The notes: generated by a model from the sequence alone, not told the origin. Numbered from the stretch's first letter, positions 8,936 to 18,587 are shown. The stretch: DNA of 64,000 bases from Komarekiella atlantica HA4396-MV6 (GCA_019359395.1 JAHHHK010000014.1:124001-188000); one strand, 5' to 3'. Numbers and translations are program-made.

Positions 8936-9185
8936 ACGTAGACGCGGAGCGGCTTCCGCCGTTGGCGTAGCCCACCGCAGCGAAAAGTTCTGTAGGCGGG
9001 TTTCCCGCCGTAGGAAACTTTTCAAGACAGGCATCTGAACTTTTCAAGACAGGCTACAGCGCTGGTTCACCAAGTACGCCAAGAAATAAGAGAGTTCCAA
9101 GTGCTGAAGCGCGGTAGTGGGGCGTTGCTTGCTTTTCGCTTTCTCTATGTCCGCGTAGCGTGTCATAGACAGACGCTACGCGAAT
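8936..9185. repeat. Mosaic of interspersed cyanobacterial repeats
   Basis: The sequence is built of short blocks that recur in other spacers here: gcggcttccgccgttggcgtagccca, gcgaaaagttctgtaggcgggtttcccgccgtaggaaac (nested hairpin GGCGGG/CCCGCC), two copies of aacttttcaagacaggc, and cgctacgcg-type palindromes near 9150-9180. It lies upstream of the penicillin-binding protein gene and has no coding potential. Confidence 0.75.
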
Positions 9186-9265
9186 GGCAAGTATTACAAA
9201 TTAAAAATTACACATTTCGTTAAATAAATTGTCACTATATTTACAACTGAGGAAATGAAATTGCC

Positions 9266-11215
9266 GTGTCTTCACCAGAAACTATTGAACAGGAACAAGC
9301 AGTAATTCAAACTTCACCTAATATCGAGTTTTGGAAACAAGTAGGTTTTGTCACTGGTGCTACTCTCATATCAATCACTATGTTGGCAACTTCTGTGATG
9401 ACTGGAGGGCTGTTTGGTTTAGCTATTCGTTTCGGTAATTTGCCACAGCTTAAACAAATACAGAACTTCGTACCAGCAGAAACAACTTACATATATGACA
9501 TCAAAGGCAAGCTTTTAGCGGGTATACATGGAGAAGCCAACAGAAAAATTGTACCCCTAGATCAAATTTCCCCCAATTTAAAACGAGCAGTCTTAGCCAG
9601 TGAAGATAATTATTTCTACAACCATCAAGGTATTGACCCAGGAGGTATCGGACGTGCTGCTGTAGTTAACTGGGCAGCTGGTGCTGTACAGGAGGGTGGT
9701 TCTACTATCACCATGCAGTTGGCGAAAAATATCTTTTTATCTCGCGAACGTGCTTTAACTCGCAAAATAGCAGAAGCTATATTAGCAATTCGCTTAGAGC
9801 AAATTTTCAGGAAAGATCAGATTTTAGAAATGTACCTCAATCAAGTTTATTGGGGTCATAATAACTACGGTGTGGAAACAGCAGCACAGAGCTACTTTGA
9901 TAAATCAGCAAAGAACTTGACTTTGGGTGAGTCAGCAATGATGGCGGCTTTAATCCAGGCTCCAGAGCAATTTAGCCCTTTTGTGAACAAAAATTTGGCT
10001 ATCCAAAAGCAAAGGCAAGTGCTGAGACGGATGCTGGAATTGAAATGGATTACCAAGCAAGAATATGATAATGCCCTGAAGCAAGAAATTAAACTTGGTA
10101 AAATTAAGTCATTTGAAGCTAGTATTTTTCCTAATGTCACCAATCCTGTAGCACAGGAACTAATTCAAAGGTTTGGGCGTGATGCAACCGTTAAAGGTGG
10201 AATGCGAGTTCAAACCACAGTAGCCAGCGACTTGCAAATAATGGCAGAAGAAACTATCAAAAAGTGGCATAAAACTTTTAAAAATCAAGGGTTAAAGAAC
10301 AATCAAATGGCTTTAGTAGCAATTGACCCACGTACTCACTTTGTTAAAGCACTGGTGGGTGGCGTAGACTCGAAAAAGAGCGAATTTAACCGTGTAACTC
10401 AAGCCCAGCGTCAGCCTGGCTCTGCTTTTAAGCCGTTTGTTTACTATACTGCCTTTGCTAGTGGTAAGTTTACACCAAGTACAACGGTGCTTGATACTCC
10501 AGTTACTTACCCTGATGTAATGGATGGCTCGTACTCTCCACGCAACTACGACAATACCTTTAGGGGAGCAATGTCAATCCGTACAGCTTTGGCACTGTCT
10601 CGCAACGTTCCTGCGGTTAAGATTGGCAAAACTGTAGGTATAAATAAAATCATCGCCACATGTCGGCTCTTAGGGATCATGAGCCCGATGGAAGCTGTAA
10701 CTTCTTTGCCACTGGGTGCAATTGGCGTTACACCACTGGAATTGACTAGCGCTTATGCGACTTTTGCTAGTTATGGCTGGCGATCGCCTCCAACACTTAT
10801 TGCTCGTGTTAGTGATAGTAGTGGCAATGTGTTACTGGATAATACTCCTAAGCCTCAGTTAGTTCTTGACCCTTGGGCATCAGCTAGCATTATAGACGTG
10901 ATGCGATCGGCAGTTAATAAAGGAACTGGTAGAGGAGCAGCTCTAAACCGTCCTGTTGCTGGCAAAACCGGGACAACTTCTTCAGAAAAGGATATTTGGT
11001 TTATTGGTACAGTACCACAGCTAACAACTGCTATTTGGGTAGGCAGAGATGACAATAAACAATTAGCTTACGGTGCAACAGGAGGAGGAATGGTTACTCC
11101 TATTTGGCGCGATTTTATGAACAAGGCGCTTAAAGATGTACCCGTAGAGAACTTTAAACCCCCTTCTGCGTTTACTCGCCCTCAGCAAATTAAAAATATT
11201 AAGAAGACTCATTAG
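9266..11215 (+). CDS. Class A penicillin-binding protein (PBP1A family)
   Basis: A 649-residue bifunctional peptidoglycan synthase. After a short cytoplasmic tail there is one membrane anchor (about 28-55). The glycosyltransferase GT51 domain (about 75-250) contains the catalytic Glu in SEDNYFYNHQGID and GGSTITMQLAKN. The transpeptidase domain (about 320-600) contains the active-site Ser in PGSAFKPF (SxxK), the SRN triad in LALSRNVPAVK and KTGTT. All catalytic motifs are present, so it should polymerise glycan strands and crosslink peptides at the membrane. The start is a GTG; GAGG lies about 13 bases upstream, so spacing is loose and the exact start is less certain than the gene. Confidence 0.95.
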   Translation: MSSPETIEQEQAVIQTSPNIEFWKQVGFVTGATLISITMLATSVMTGGLFGLAIRFGNLPQLKQIQNFVPAETTYIYDIKGKLLAGIHGEANRKIVPLDQISPNLKRAVLASEDNYFYNHQGIDPGGIGRAAVVNWAAGAVQEGGSTITMQLAKNIFLSRERALTRKIAEAILAIRLEQIFRKDQILEMYLNQVYWGHNNYGVETAAQSYFDKSAKNLTLGESAMMAALIQAPEQFSPFVNKNLAIQKQRQVLRRMLELKWITKQEYDNALKQEIKLGKIKSFEASIFPNVTNPVAQELIQRFGRDATVKGGMRVQTTVASDLQIMAEETIKKWHKTFKNQGLKNNQMALVAIDPRTHFVKALVGGVDSKKSEFNRVTQAQRQPGSAFKPFVYYTAFASGKFTPSTTVLDTPVTYPDVMDGSYSPRNYDNTFRGAMSIRTALALSRNVPAVKIGKTVGINKIIATCRLLGIMSPMEAVTSLPLGAIGVTPLELTSAYATFASYGWRSPPTLIARVSDSSGNVLLDNTPKPQLVLDPWASASIIDVMRSAVNKGTGRGAALNRPVAGKTGTTSSEKDIWFIGTVPQLTTAIWVGRDDNKQLAYGATGGGMVTPIWRDFMNKALKDVPVENFKPPSAFTRPQQIKNIKKTH

Positions 11216-11221
11216 TCAGAT

Positions 11222-11246
11222 CCCCAACTTCTTTAAGAAGTTGGGG
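11222..11246. terminator. Hairpin between convergent genes
   Basis: Near-perfect inverted repeat with arms CCCCAACTTCTT and AAGAAGTTGGGG between the stop of the penicillin-binding protein gene and the stop of the convergent membrane-protein gene. There is no strong T-run, so a bidirectional terminator is plausible but unproven. Related hairpins occur near 57978 and at 63120. Confidence 0.55.
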
Positions 11247-11256
11247 TCTAATAGCC

Positions 11257-12669
11257 TTACCGATGAGTAATTTTACGAATCTGGTTTGCTTCGTCTAATA
11301 TTGTTTCAACTCCAGAATCAGCAATGCTTTTGACATAGTTAATTTTGATTTCTTCTAACATATCAATAAGTAAAGATTGAATTTCCTGAATGTTATGCTT
11401 TTTCTGTAATTCCTCTTCTAACACATCACGAAAGTTTGTAATTAGACGAGAGCTAAGTTTTGCTCCAACTGGATCTGATAGGGCTTTGATGAGATTGTTA
11501 TAAGCTGATTGAGATAAATCACGAGCTAGCTTTTGGGTTAGTTGATCCGGTAAGTGATTTAGACCAGGTATATTTTGTATTTGTTGGTAAACTGGAGATT
11601 CGTTAAAGGTGCTTGTAATACTATGATGCACCAAGGCTTCTATATCAGACTGAACTTTCGGTAAAACATCATAGACACTTACATTAACTAAACGAGTAGC
11701 TATAGCTGTTACTTCGTTTGTTTCGTTGACTTGAACATAAGGCTTGCGGCTTTCAGGATGAAATAACCAGTGTGCCAAATCACCTTTGCGAATGGTATCT
11801 TGCATTTGATCAATTACTTGAATACCTACCATCTCAGTGATTTCCTCGGCAAAGCTCACAGCGAAGTCGTGATTGAGTTGCGATCGCAAAGGCTCAAGAT
11901 TCAGTAAATCAGCTTGATAAAGACGAATAGTGACCGGAATTACTCGTAACCAACGCCAGAAGGGAAGTAACAAAAATATATCGTACCAGCGTCGCAACAT
12001 CGCTTCTAACCAGTTTAAATCGGGATTGCGACGACTGATAACAAAAGTACGTGCCAAAAATTCTACAGCAAAAATAATTACAAAAGGTAAGTCAATCAAC
12101 CAGAAATGATTGACAAAATTCCCAAATCTATCAATATCTCGATAGTAGTTACTATTGATTAGGGGTCTAATTTGAGAATTAAAAAAGTTAATTTCTGATT
12201 GCCAACCTTGTTGTGATAAATAAGCTGGACTCCAAAATCTAGTAAATGCTTTCCTAGCAGATAATTCATTAGTACGCAAGCGCATTTCATGTTTTATTTT
12301 TGCTAAAGTACCGCTTTTATTAGCCTCATCAAACGCATTATCCTCAATCATTTGGCTACTAAGAAGACGTAATTCATCAAGCAAATTTTCTACTGGAGGT
12401 GAGGATAAACCAGTTTGTAAAACCTGTGCTTCTAATTCTCTAACCTTGTTGAGGTAATTTTGCGTTTCTGGGTGGGGTTGAATGCCCTTAATTGGGTCAT
12501 ACAGTTGAGTTAAACTTGGTAAGACTTGGAGATATAAATTACGCAAAGGTATGTAGGTCATGTCAAAGAAGACCAAGCATAAATTCAGCAATGCTAGGAT
12601 GGCAATTATTCGTTCAAACCAACGATGGCGATGAACAGGATGCTTTTTTATCTCTATTTTTGATGTCAT
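11257..12669 (-). CDS. Conserved hypothetical membrane protein
   Basis: A 470-residue protein of no family I can name with certainty. One hydrophobic helix lies near residues 19-40 (IIAILALLNLCLVFF). A helical region of about 140 residues follows, then two or three membrane segments at about 190-245, including FWLIDLPFVIIFAVEFLARTF and a basic amphipathic stretch RRWYDIFLLLPFWRWLRVIPVTIRL. The latter arrangement loosely resembles the voltage-sensor-like region of cation channels, but no pore signature follows. The C-terminal half is helical and soluble. It lies 15 bases downstream of the GH100 invertase gene, suggesting co-transcription. Confidence 0.75.
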   Translation of the reverse strand: MTSKIEIKKHPVHRHRWFERIIAILALLNLCLVFFDMTYIPLRNLYLQVLPSLTQLYDPIKGIQPHPETQNYLNKVRELEAQVLQTGLSSPPVENLLDELRLLSSQMIEDNAFDEANKSGTLAKIKHEMRLRTNELSARKAFTRFWSPAYLSQQGWQSEINFFNSQIRPLINSNYYRDIDRFGNFVNHFWLIDLPFVIIFAVEFLARTFVISRRNPDLNWLEAMLRRWYDIFLLLPFWRWLRVIPVTIRLYQADLLNLEPLRSQLNHDFAVSFAEEITEMVGIQVIDQMQDTIRKGDLAHWLFHPESRKPYVQVNETNEVTAIATRLVNVSVYDVLPKVQSDIEALVHHSITSTFNESPVYQQIQNIPGLNHLPDQLTQKLARDLSQSAYNNLIKALSDPVGAKLSSRLITNFRDVLEEELQKKHNIQEIQSLLIDMLEEIKINYVKSIADSGVETILDEANQIRKITHR

Positions 12670-12684
12670 GAATTAAAATTTTAT

Positions 12685-14052
12685 TTACTTAATATCAAAA
12701 CTAATTAATTCTAAATGTCTAGGATGATCAGTTAGTTCTTTTGCTACTAAGAATCCCGCAAAAGTCCAGGTTTGATATTTTCTGGCTTCTTTGCCAATTA
12801 ATCGACCATTTTTACCATCATAGTATTCCGGCCATTTATCCTCAAATAATCGATTTTGTGCAACATCAATGGCTTTATGGGCAATCTCTGGACGATTTGT
12901 TTTTTGTGCCGCTGCTGTTAGTAACCAGAGTAAAACTGGCCAATTTCCACCATTATGATATGACCAGGGTGTGTTTTTGCGATCGCATCCTGTAACAACT
13001 TGCCATTCTATACCCTCAAGTGCTGGAAAACAGATTTTCATCGGCATGTATCCAACTAAATCATTCCAACGTTGCTCAATTAAATTCATAATACTTTGAG
13101 ATTCTTGCTCACTAGCTAAAGAGGTGATAATAGCCATTAAGTTTCCCAAAGTAAAGAAACGAAAATCCATGCGTCCAGAACCGAGATTACCTACTAAATA
13201 GCCGCCATTATCTGGTAGCCATTCCATCAGCCACCCAGGTATTGATTCAGCATAAATATTGAATCTGTTTGCTACTTCTTTGCCAAATTCTTCACCTTGA
13301 AAGCGATAAATTTCATTTAAGCGATTTAGATCAATCCAGTAATATTCCCGTAGATGATAAGTAAGGGGTGCTAAACGTTGATTTATCCGATGAATGCAGG
13401 AAGCATTATCATCATTTAGTAAAAGAAGTTCTGTCGCCGCACGTAAAGCAGCATAAAATAGCACTTGAATTTCTAGAGGGTGTTCATAGACTCCCATACG
13501 ACGGTCTATCATAAAAGAACCATCGGGAACCAACATCGTTGGGTACATAGCAAACCGATGGACAAGACACATGTCTAAAATTAACTTGATGCCTTGTTGA
13601 AATTCAGTTTGATGAGCAAGTGAAATATCACCTGTAGATTTGACGTAAGCTCTGAGTAAGATCAGCCACCATAAACAAGAATCAATAGGTGGAACTCTAG
13701 CGATCGCATGTTCTCCAAAATCAGCAGTTAAATATTCCTCGCCATCTTTTAATACTACTTTAAAACTGGCTGGCATCAATCCCGGCCCCGGCTGAAAACA
13801 ATCCATTTGAGGCTCATGACTCTGTAATTTCAGAGTTTCTATTAAAAAATTGCGGACAATTTCTGGTTTACCATTAATTAAAAAAGCCAGCGCCGATAAA
13901 ACAAAATCACGAACAAAACATTGATCATAATTTACTGCTTCTGACCCTGTTTCTAAAGCTGCTACTGTTCCAATTGGACGACCATGATAATAAATAATTG
14001 ACTTATCAAGCAGTGTCCAAGCTTCTGCAATTAAATCATTTTTTGTTTCCAT
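12685..14052 (-). CDS. Alkaline/neutral invertase (GH100)
   Basis: A 455-residue cytosolic enzyme of glycoside hydrolase family 100, which splits sucrose into glucose and fructose. Family hallmarks visible are [19 protein letters not shown] (about 41-59), [39 protein letters not shown] and [17 protein letters not shown] near residue 370. The length agrees with the Anabaena InvA and InvB enzymes. Heterocyst-forming cyanobacteria use such invertases to feed sucrose carbon into metabolism; which of the two paralogues this is cannot be decided here. The neighbouring membrane-protein gene lies just downstream on the same strand. Confidence 0.93.
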   Translation of the reverse strand: METKNDLIAEAWTLLDKSIIYYHGRPIGTVAALETGSEAVNYDQCFVRDFVLSALAFLINGKPEIVRNFLIETLKLQSHEPQMDCFQPGPGLMPASFKVVLKDGEEYLTADFGEHAIARVPPIDSCLWWLILLRAYVKSTGDISLAHQTEFQQGIKLILDMCLVHRFAMYPTMLVPDGSFMIDRRMGVYEHPLEIQVLFYAALRAATELLLLNDDNASCIHRINQRLAPLTYHLREYYWIDLNRLNEIYRFQGEEFGKEVANRFNIYAESIPGWLMEWLPDNGGYLVGNLGSGRMDFRFFTLGNLMAIITSLASEQESQSIMNLIEQRWNDLVGYMPMKICFPALEGIEWQVVTGCDRKNTPWSYHNGGNWPVLLWLLTAAAQKTNRPEIAHKAIDVAQNRLFEDKWPEYYDGKNGRLIGKEARKYQTWTFAGFLVAKELTDHPRHLELISFDIK

Positions 14053-14082
14053 TATTTATATAGTCCCCCTAAAAAATAATAT

Positions 14083-14111
14083 GTAGAGACGTAGCATTGC
14101 TACGTCTCTAC
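14083..14111. terminator. 13-bp inverted repeat upstream of the invertase gene
   Basis: Arms GTAGAGACGTAGC and GCTACGTCTCTAC with a three-base loop (ATT). It lies between the small frame at 14120-14275 and the invertase start, so it could terminate the former or be a mobile palindrome of the gtagagacg type common in these genomes. Confidence 0.5.
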
Positions 14112-14119
14112 GGGATACG

Positions 14120-14275
14120 TTATATCGAAAAATAAACAGGAATATTTGAAATTCTACCCTGTGTATCTGTTTGTTCTGGAACTGGACGGTATTGCAACCA
14201 AGCAAATAAAGCAGCAGTACCGAGAAAAATGAAAGTTATCGTAGCCACCAGTTGAAGCATGATACTGTAACGCAT
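14120..14275 (-). CDS. Small single-span membrane protein (51 residues)
   Basis: The frame begins MRYSIMLQLVATITFIFLG and continues TAALFAWLQYRP, giving one good membrane helix (about residues 5-27) and a short hydrophilic tail ending in NIPVYFSI. Codon use looks like that of neighbouring genes. No clear Shine-Dalgarno is seen. It sits alone in the gap between the DUF2459 gene and the invertase gene, on the same strand as both. Small membrane proteins of this kind are often unannotated; the call rests on the frame and hydropathy only. Confidence 0.4.
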   Translation of the reverse strand: MRYSIMLQLVATITFIFLGTAALFAWLQYRPVPEQTDTQGRISNIPVYFSI

Positions 14276-14342
14276 AATATAAAGTTGTTATGTGTTTATT
14301 TTGTACTAATAAAATCAAGTTTTTTTGAATAAAGCATTAATA

Positions 14343-14930
14343 TTATGAATGTTTTACCCGAAAGTTCGCCCACATCACAAAACCATCAACTTGGCAGTCT
14401 AAATCTTGTAGCCACTCAACGATTTCATGATTGCTATTCTCTAATAATGTATATTTTTGATCATCTTTAACTAAAGTTAAACCTGTTTTTGGATTTTCGA
14501 TGCTCGTTGCAATATTGCGATTAAAACGCTCATCTAATAATTTCAACAGTTGTGTTACTTTGGTTTGCGCTACTTCTAAACTTAATAGGGTGTAATCTTG
14601 TTGTTGAATTATTTGCTGAAGTTCGGCGATATTACTAAATTTCCGCCGTCCAAGAGTGCCTTGAGTTGGTAGCAAAAGTGCCGCTAATCCATTTTTCAAG
14701 TCCTGCTGATTGAGGGCAAAATAATTCCAATCACCGTAAGCATACTGAATTAATTCACCGTTGCCACTGGGTAACACCAGTCTAGAATGCCAGCCGTGGT
14801 CTGTGACATAGATAGCGATCGCCTCAACAGGATCAGCAGGGGGTACGATGGTTGCAGGAGACAATATCCAAACTAATAAGATAAAAGCAACTACTATTGA
14901 AGCAAACTTGGCAATGCGACATAAAGGCAT
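14343..14930 (-). CDS. DUF2459 (TIGR02117-type) protein
   Basis: A 195-residue protein with an N-terminal membrane helix or uncleaved signal (about 8-27, FASIVVAFILLVWILSPAT) followed by IYVTDHGWHSRLVLP and LIQYAYGDWNYFALNQQ, the recognisable core of DUF2459. The family is found in envelope contexts in many bacteria and has no established activity; conserved His and Asp/Tyr residues suggest an enzyme. It is followed downstream by the small frame at 14120 and preceded by the flavocytochrome gene, with a 21-base gap. Confidence 0.85.
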   Translation of the reverse strand: MPLCRIAKFASIVVAFILLVWILSPATIVPPADPVEAIAIYVTDHGWHSRLVLPSGNGELIQYAYGDWNYFALNQQDLKNGLAALLLPTQGTLGRRKFSNIAELQQIIQQQDYTLLSLEVAQTKVTQLLKLLDERFNRNIATSIENPKTGLTLVKDDQKYTLLENSNHEIVEWLQDLDCQVDGFVMWANFRVKHS

Positions 14931-14951
14931 AGCTGAAATCTATAAATTGAG

Positions 14952-16316
14952 TTAAACAAGGTTGTAGTGTTCCATGTGGACGTTAGTGACAGGTACTTGC
15001 AATTCGTGCAAAGCTTTTTCTACCTGATCCATCATTTTTGGTACAGCACAGATAAAGTAATTTCGGGTTCCAGGACGCTTAGGAATGCACTTCTCCAGCA
15101 GTTCCTTATCAACATATCCACTTTCCCCTGACCAATCTTCTGGAGGTTCTCTAAGAACATGGACAACCGTCAGGTCTAATTTGTCTTTCAGTTCTTCAAT
15201 TTCCTCACGATAAGTTACATCCTCCCAAGTCTTGCTTGAGTATATTAGTAGTAATGGACGTTCATCTTTGCGTTCCGCTAAGGTAATAAGCATACTCATA
15301 ATTGGTGTAATACCGATACCTCCAGCAATAAAAACAAATCCAGCAGTATCCTCATAGCGGTCTGTGGTAAAAACTCCATAAGGGCCGTCTAGAAAAGCTT
15401 TAGTACCAGGTTTGACATCTTTGATAGTATTAGTAAAATCTCCCACCGCCTTGATGCCAAACTCAATGCGTTGGTTACGCCCGCCGCAGGTATCGCTATC
15501 TTCTGCACTGGAAGCAAAAGAAAATGGATGTTCTCGCATTCTAAACGGCGAGATTTCTAGAGTAATCCAAGCAAATTGACCGGGCTGAAAACGTATTCCT
15601 TCATGTCCTCTGGGACGCAACACCAAATTCCAAACATTGCCCCTTTGTGGAATAACTGCTTCCACTAAGTAGGGTTTTTTCTGCATAAAGTAGGGTTTGA
15701 CTAGGCGGACATAAATTAATAGCCATAATGCAGCTAGAGCAATAAAAGTCCAGAGAACGGCCTTCCAGAACAAGCTGAGGTAATTGCCTACACCCAAGAC
15801 GTGTCCTAAACCAAATGCCATAATAGTAACTGCTAGGATGCCATGAGCTATACGCCAAGGTTCGTAAGGGATGTTAAGCTGTTTTCGCCAAACAGAGGTG
15901 ATAATAATTGCAATTAACGCTAAAGTTGCAAGAACTGCCGCTCTAGCTCGCCACGGTGCTTGGATAAAATTTAATAATTGCAGTGTCTCTGGGTTATTAA
16001 TAAATACAATTATGGGATGAACCAGGATGAAAAAGAAGGCAACTATCGAGGTGTAGCGGTGAAATTGAAGAATTAGGTCAACACCGTATGAGGCTTCGAT
16101 ACGGTTGATACGGGCTGTTAGGGCAAATTGCATTGCCATCATTGCTAAACCAATGAAACCCAAAGCCGCAGAAAATTCTAACCAAATACTACGTTTATCA
16201 CTCGGTGTCGGCGGATATAAAAGTAGTATTAATAAAGGTAATAGGATGAGTACAAGATATGCACCTATCCAAGATGCCCCTATTACCACGGGGTTTTTCA
16301 TCAACAGACTTCTCAT
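14952..16316 (-). CDS. Ferric-reductase-like membrane flavocytochrome
   Basis: A 454-residue protein. The N-terminal half (about 10-210) has six hydrophobic helices of the ferric-reductase/YedZ-like type, with paired His residues available for haem (for example LQFHRYTSIVAFFFILVHP and RIAHGILAVTIMAFGLGH). The C-terminal half is a ferredoxin-NADP reductase-type module: FAD-binding FRMREHPFSFASS, then the NAD(P)-binding FIAGGIGITPIMSMLITLAE and LIYSSKTWEDVTYREEIEEL. It should move electrons from NAD(P)H through FAD and haem across the membrane. The substrate (ferric iron, oxygen or other) is not deducible. It lies upstream of the DUF2459 gene. Confidence 0.88.
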   Translation of the reverse strand: MRSLLMKNPVVIGASWIGAYLVLILLPLLILLLYPPTPSDKRSIWLEFSAALGFIGLAMMAMQFALTARINRIEASYGVDLILQFHRYTSIVAFFFILVHPIIVFINNPETLQLLNFIQAPWRARAAVLATLALIAIIITSVWRKQLNIPYEPWRIAHGILAVTIMAFGLGHVLGVGNYLSLFWKAVLWTFIALAALWLLIYVRLVKPYFMQKKPYLVEAVIPQRGNVWNLVLRPRGHEGIRFQPGQFAWITLEISPFRMREHPFSFASSAEDSDTCGGRNQRIEFGIKAVGDFTNTIKDVKPGTKAFLDGPYGVFTTDRYEDTAGFVFIAGGIGITPIMSMLITLAERKDERPLLLIYSSKTWEDVTYREEIEELKDKLDLTVVHVLREPPEDWSGESGYVDKELLEKCIPKRPGTRNYFICAVPKMMDQVEKALHELQVPVTNVHMEHYNLV

Positions 16317-16334
16317 ATTAATTCGTACTCCCTA

Positions 16335-16685
16335 TCAGATAAGCGGTGCTATAAGTCTCAATAGAATTGAGTTAATGATTGCCAAAGCCAGTGAGCCAAG
16401 CAAAGCACTCCAAAAGCCGTATCTTAAGCGAAACCCAGGTACTAAAGCAGCTGATATCCCAAAGATAATTGAATTTAGAACAAAGAAAAATAAGCTTAAA
16501 GTAAGGATAATAAATGGAAAGGTGAATAAGGTTAAAGCGGGAAGCAAAAGTGCATTCAGAATGCCAAAAACTGCGGCAGTAATTAACGCCTTACCAAAAT
16601 TATCTATTTCTACTCCTATTGGTAGTTTAGAAATAATCAAAAAACTGATGGCTGTGACTAACCAAGTAATTATCAACCCAACCAT
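16335..16685 (-). CDS. Phage holin family 4-like membrane protein
   Basis: A 116-residue protein with four membrane helices. The start VGLIITWLVTAISFLIISKL, then FGILNALLLPALTLFTFP, matches the widespread bacterial DUF/phage-holin-4-2 family, which is chromosomal and not a real lysis gene in most genomes. A Shine-Dalgarno AGGAGT lies eight bases before the ATG. It sits 18 bases before the flavocytochrome start on the same strand, so it is probably the first gene of that operon. No nearby phage genes support a phage role. Confidence 0.8.
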   Translation of the reverse strand: MVGLIITWLVTAISFLIISKLPIGVEIDNFGKALITAAVFGILNALLLPALTLFTFPFIILTLSLFFFVLNSIIFGISAALVPGFRLRYGFWSALLGSLALAIINSILLRLIAPLI

Positions 16686-16809
16686 AAGAAGGACTCCTGA
16701 TTAGTAATATTTCGATTTAAGTCGAGCAGGTCGATATTTTCAGTATTTGTGATAAATGTGAATAGAAAGTGACAGACTACTATGCTGTCACCAAGTTAAT
16801 ATAAATTTG

Positions 16810-17172
16810 TCAATAGCTACTTGGTTGCAACTTTGATAAATTGGGTGGCAAAGTTACTTGTTTCAACAGCGGGTTTAACCTTTGAGCAATTCGGTTAGCT
16901 ATAATCCGATGTCCTGCTTGATTCGGATGAATTCTATCGGATAAATAACGAGGATCGTTTAAACTAGCTAAAACTTCGGGAATTAAATAAGCTTGAGTAT
17001 CCTTCGCCACTCGTTCATACAATTTTTCGTAATCTCCATTAAACGGTTTAACATTCATCCCCAAAACAACTGTGATCGCTCCTTGTTGTTGAATGCGAAT
17101 CACAATTTGTCGTAAATTTTGTTCTGTTTGTATTATCTCTGCTGTAGAATTGTCAATTTTGCATCCAATCTA
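16810..17172 (-). pseudogene. 3' half of an SGNH/GDSL-type hydrolase (arylesterase) gene
   Basis: The last 97 codons form an open frame with DRIHPNQAGHRIIANRIAQRL, the Asp-x-x-His block of SGNH hydrolases (TesA/arylesterase type), and QQQGAITVVLGMNVKP before it. The similarity continues upstream of the first ATG through TEQNLRQIVIRI and stops at an in-frame TAG at 17170-17172. The first half of the gene, including the catalytic Ser block GDS and the oxyanion Gly/Asn blocks, is absent. The remainder is therefore a truncated relic, not an active enzyme. Confidence 0.7.
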
Positions 17173-17402
17173 AATCATGCAATTGATAATTTTAGCTGGA
17201 GATTAAATTAATTTCCTAGTCAAGAAAACACGCATTTAAAAAGTATGCTATCAATGCCGCCATACTTTTTTATCGTCCTCTAGTAAGATATAAATCGTAG
17301 ATCCAATATAAGCTAAAGAAAAAATTGGGTTGAGAAACACAACCTCCTAGCGCGTCTATTCTAAAATACTAAATTTATCAAATCTGCAAAATCTTAATTT
17401 TC

Positions 17403-17421
17403 CAAAATGATAACCATTTTC
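17403..17421. promoter_or_regulatory. Candidate Fur box in a gene-free stretch
   Basis: The 19 bases match the classic Fur consensus GATAATGATAATCATTATC at 15 positions, with core AATGATAACCATT. The stretch 17173-17789 has no gene: it is AT-rich and otherwise holds only a 7-bp stem CTGGGCT/AGCCCAG near 17477-17512. The box lies 370 bases before the SDR start, so it would serve either a long leader or an unannotated small RNA. Confidence 0.35.
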
Positions 17422-17789
17422 TTATTGAATAAATTAGGTTAGACGTGCTACTACAATTATCTTTAACCAAGCATACTGGGCTATAAAGGACAATTTACTA
17501 CTGTCAACAGCCCAGGTAACTAGCTGATCAACAAGGAGCCAATATTGTTAGATAAAGACTAAGACAGCATTCTCAATTTTAATTTTAAGTTAAAACGTTT
17601 GCTTGCAAAATTTATCTATGTCTAAAGGCTGAATTTATAATCTCATAAATATACCGTCAATTCGTTGAAAATTTATAACTATTGAAATAAAGTAAAGAGT
17701 CAAAGCAAAAATATCTAGATATTTTTCATTGTTTAGATTACATTAATTGCTTTGAAGAAATTATTACCAATCATAGGAAAAAATAGGAT

Positions 17790-18587
17790 ATGGATCTTGG
17801 TTTCAATGGTAAAGTTGCTGTGATTACTGGAGGCGATTCTGGTATAGGCAAGGCAACAGCCCAACTACTTGTTCGTGAAGGTGCAGAAGTTGCAATTATA
17901 GACAAAACTTCTGAAGCGCTTGAACAAGCAGCTAAGGAGATTAGCAAGTTCAAAGAAGTCTTTGCAGTTCAAGCAGACCTTACCAAGCTCGAAGAAGTGG
18001 AAGCTGCTAAACGTCAAATTATTGAGCGCTTCCAGACAGTTCATATCCTCGTTAATGCGGCAGGAATCACGGGTGCTACAGCAGATTTTCTTGAGCTTAG
18101 TGATGAAGAGTGGTACGAAACCATCGAAGTAGACTTGATGGCGGCGGTACGTATATGTCGCGCCTTCATTCCATTGATGCGCGAGGTTGGTTGGGGACGT
18201 GTGGTTTTGATCAGTTCAGAAGACGCCGTACAACCTTATCCAGAAGAAGTGCCCTATTGCGCCTGCAAGGCGGCGGTGCTTAACCTTGCCAAAAACCTTT
18301 CCAAAGCTTATGCAAAAGACGGCGTGCTAGTGAATACAGTTTCCCCTGCTTATATTGCTAGCCCCATGACTGACGCCATGATGAAAAAACGATCGCAACA
18401 GCTAGGCGTTAACTTCGATGAGGCGATCGCTAGTTTCCTTGATGAACAACGCCCTCACATTGAACTTAAACGACGTGGTAAACCCGAAGAAGTGGCGGCT
18501 GTGATTGCGTTTTTATGTTCTGAACAGTCGAGCTTTGTAGTTGGTTTTAATTACCGGGTAGATGGTGGCTCAGTCGCTAGCCTGTGA
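17790..18587 (+). CDS. SDR-family oxidoreductase
   Basis: A 265-residue classical short-chain dehydrogenase. The Rossmann cofactor loop is TGGDSGIGKA (about 12-21), the structural NAG-type motif is VNAAGITG, and the catalytic Ser and Tyr-x3-Lys appear as LISSEDA and YCACK. The acidic Asp after the second strand (AIIDK) favours NAD+ over NADP+. The C-terminus VVGFNYRVDGGSVASL is typical. The substrate is unknown. The gene stands alone after a 600-base empty region and converges with pgm. Confidence 0.9.
   Translation: MDLGFNGKVAVITGGDSGIGKATAQLLVREGAEVAIIDKTSEALEQAAKEISKFKEVFAVQADLTKLEEVEAAKRQIIERFQTVHILVNAAGITGATADFLELSDEEWYETIEVDLMAAVRICRAFIPLMREVGWGRVVLISSEDAVQPYPEEVPYCACKAAVLNLAKNLSKAYAKDGVLVNTVSPAYIASPMTDAMMKKRSQQLGVNFDEAIASFLDEQRPHIELKRRGKPEEVAAVIAFLCSEQSSFVVGFNYRVDGGSVASL

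Noticed and set aside
16335-16685. Holin-like gene as sign of a prophage
   Set aside because: No other phage gene is nearby; the family is widespread on bacterial chromosomes and this copy is in an operon-like setting with a flavocytochrome gene.
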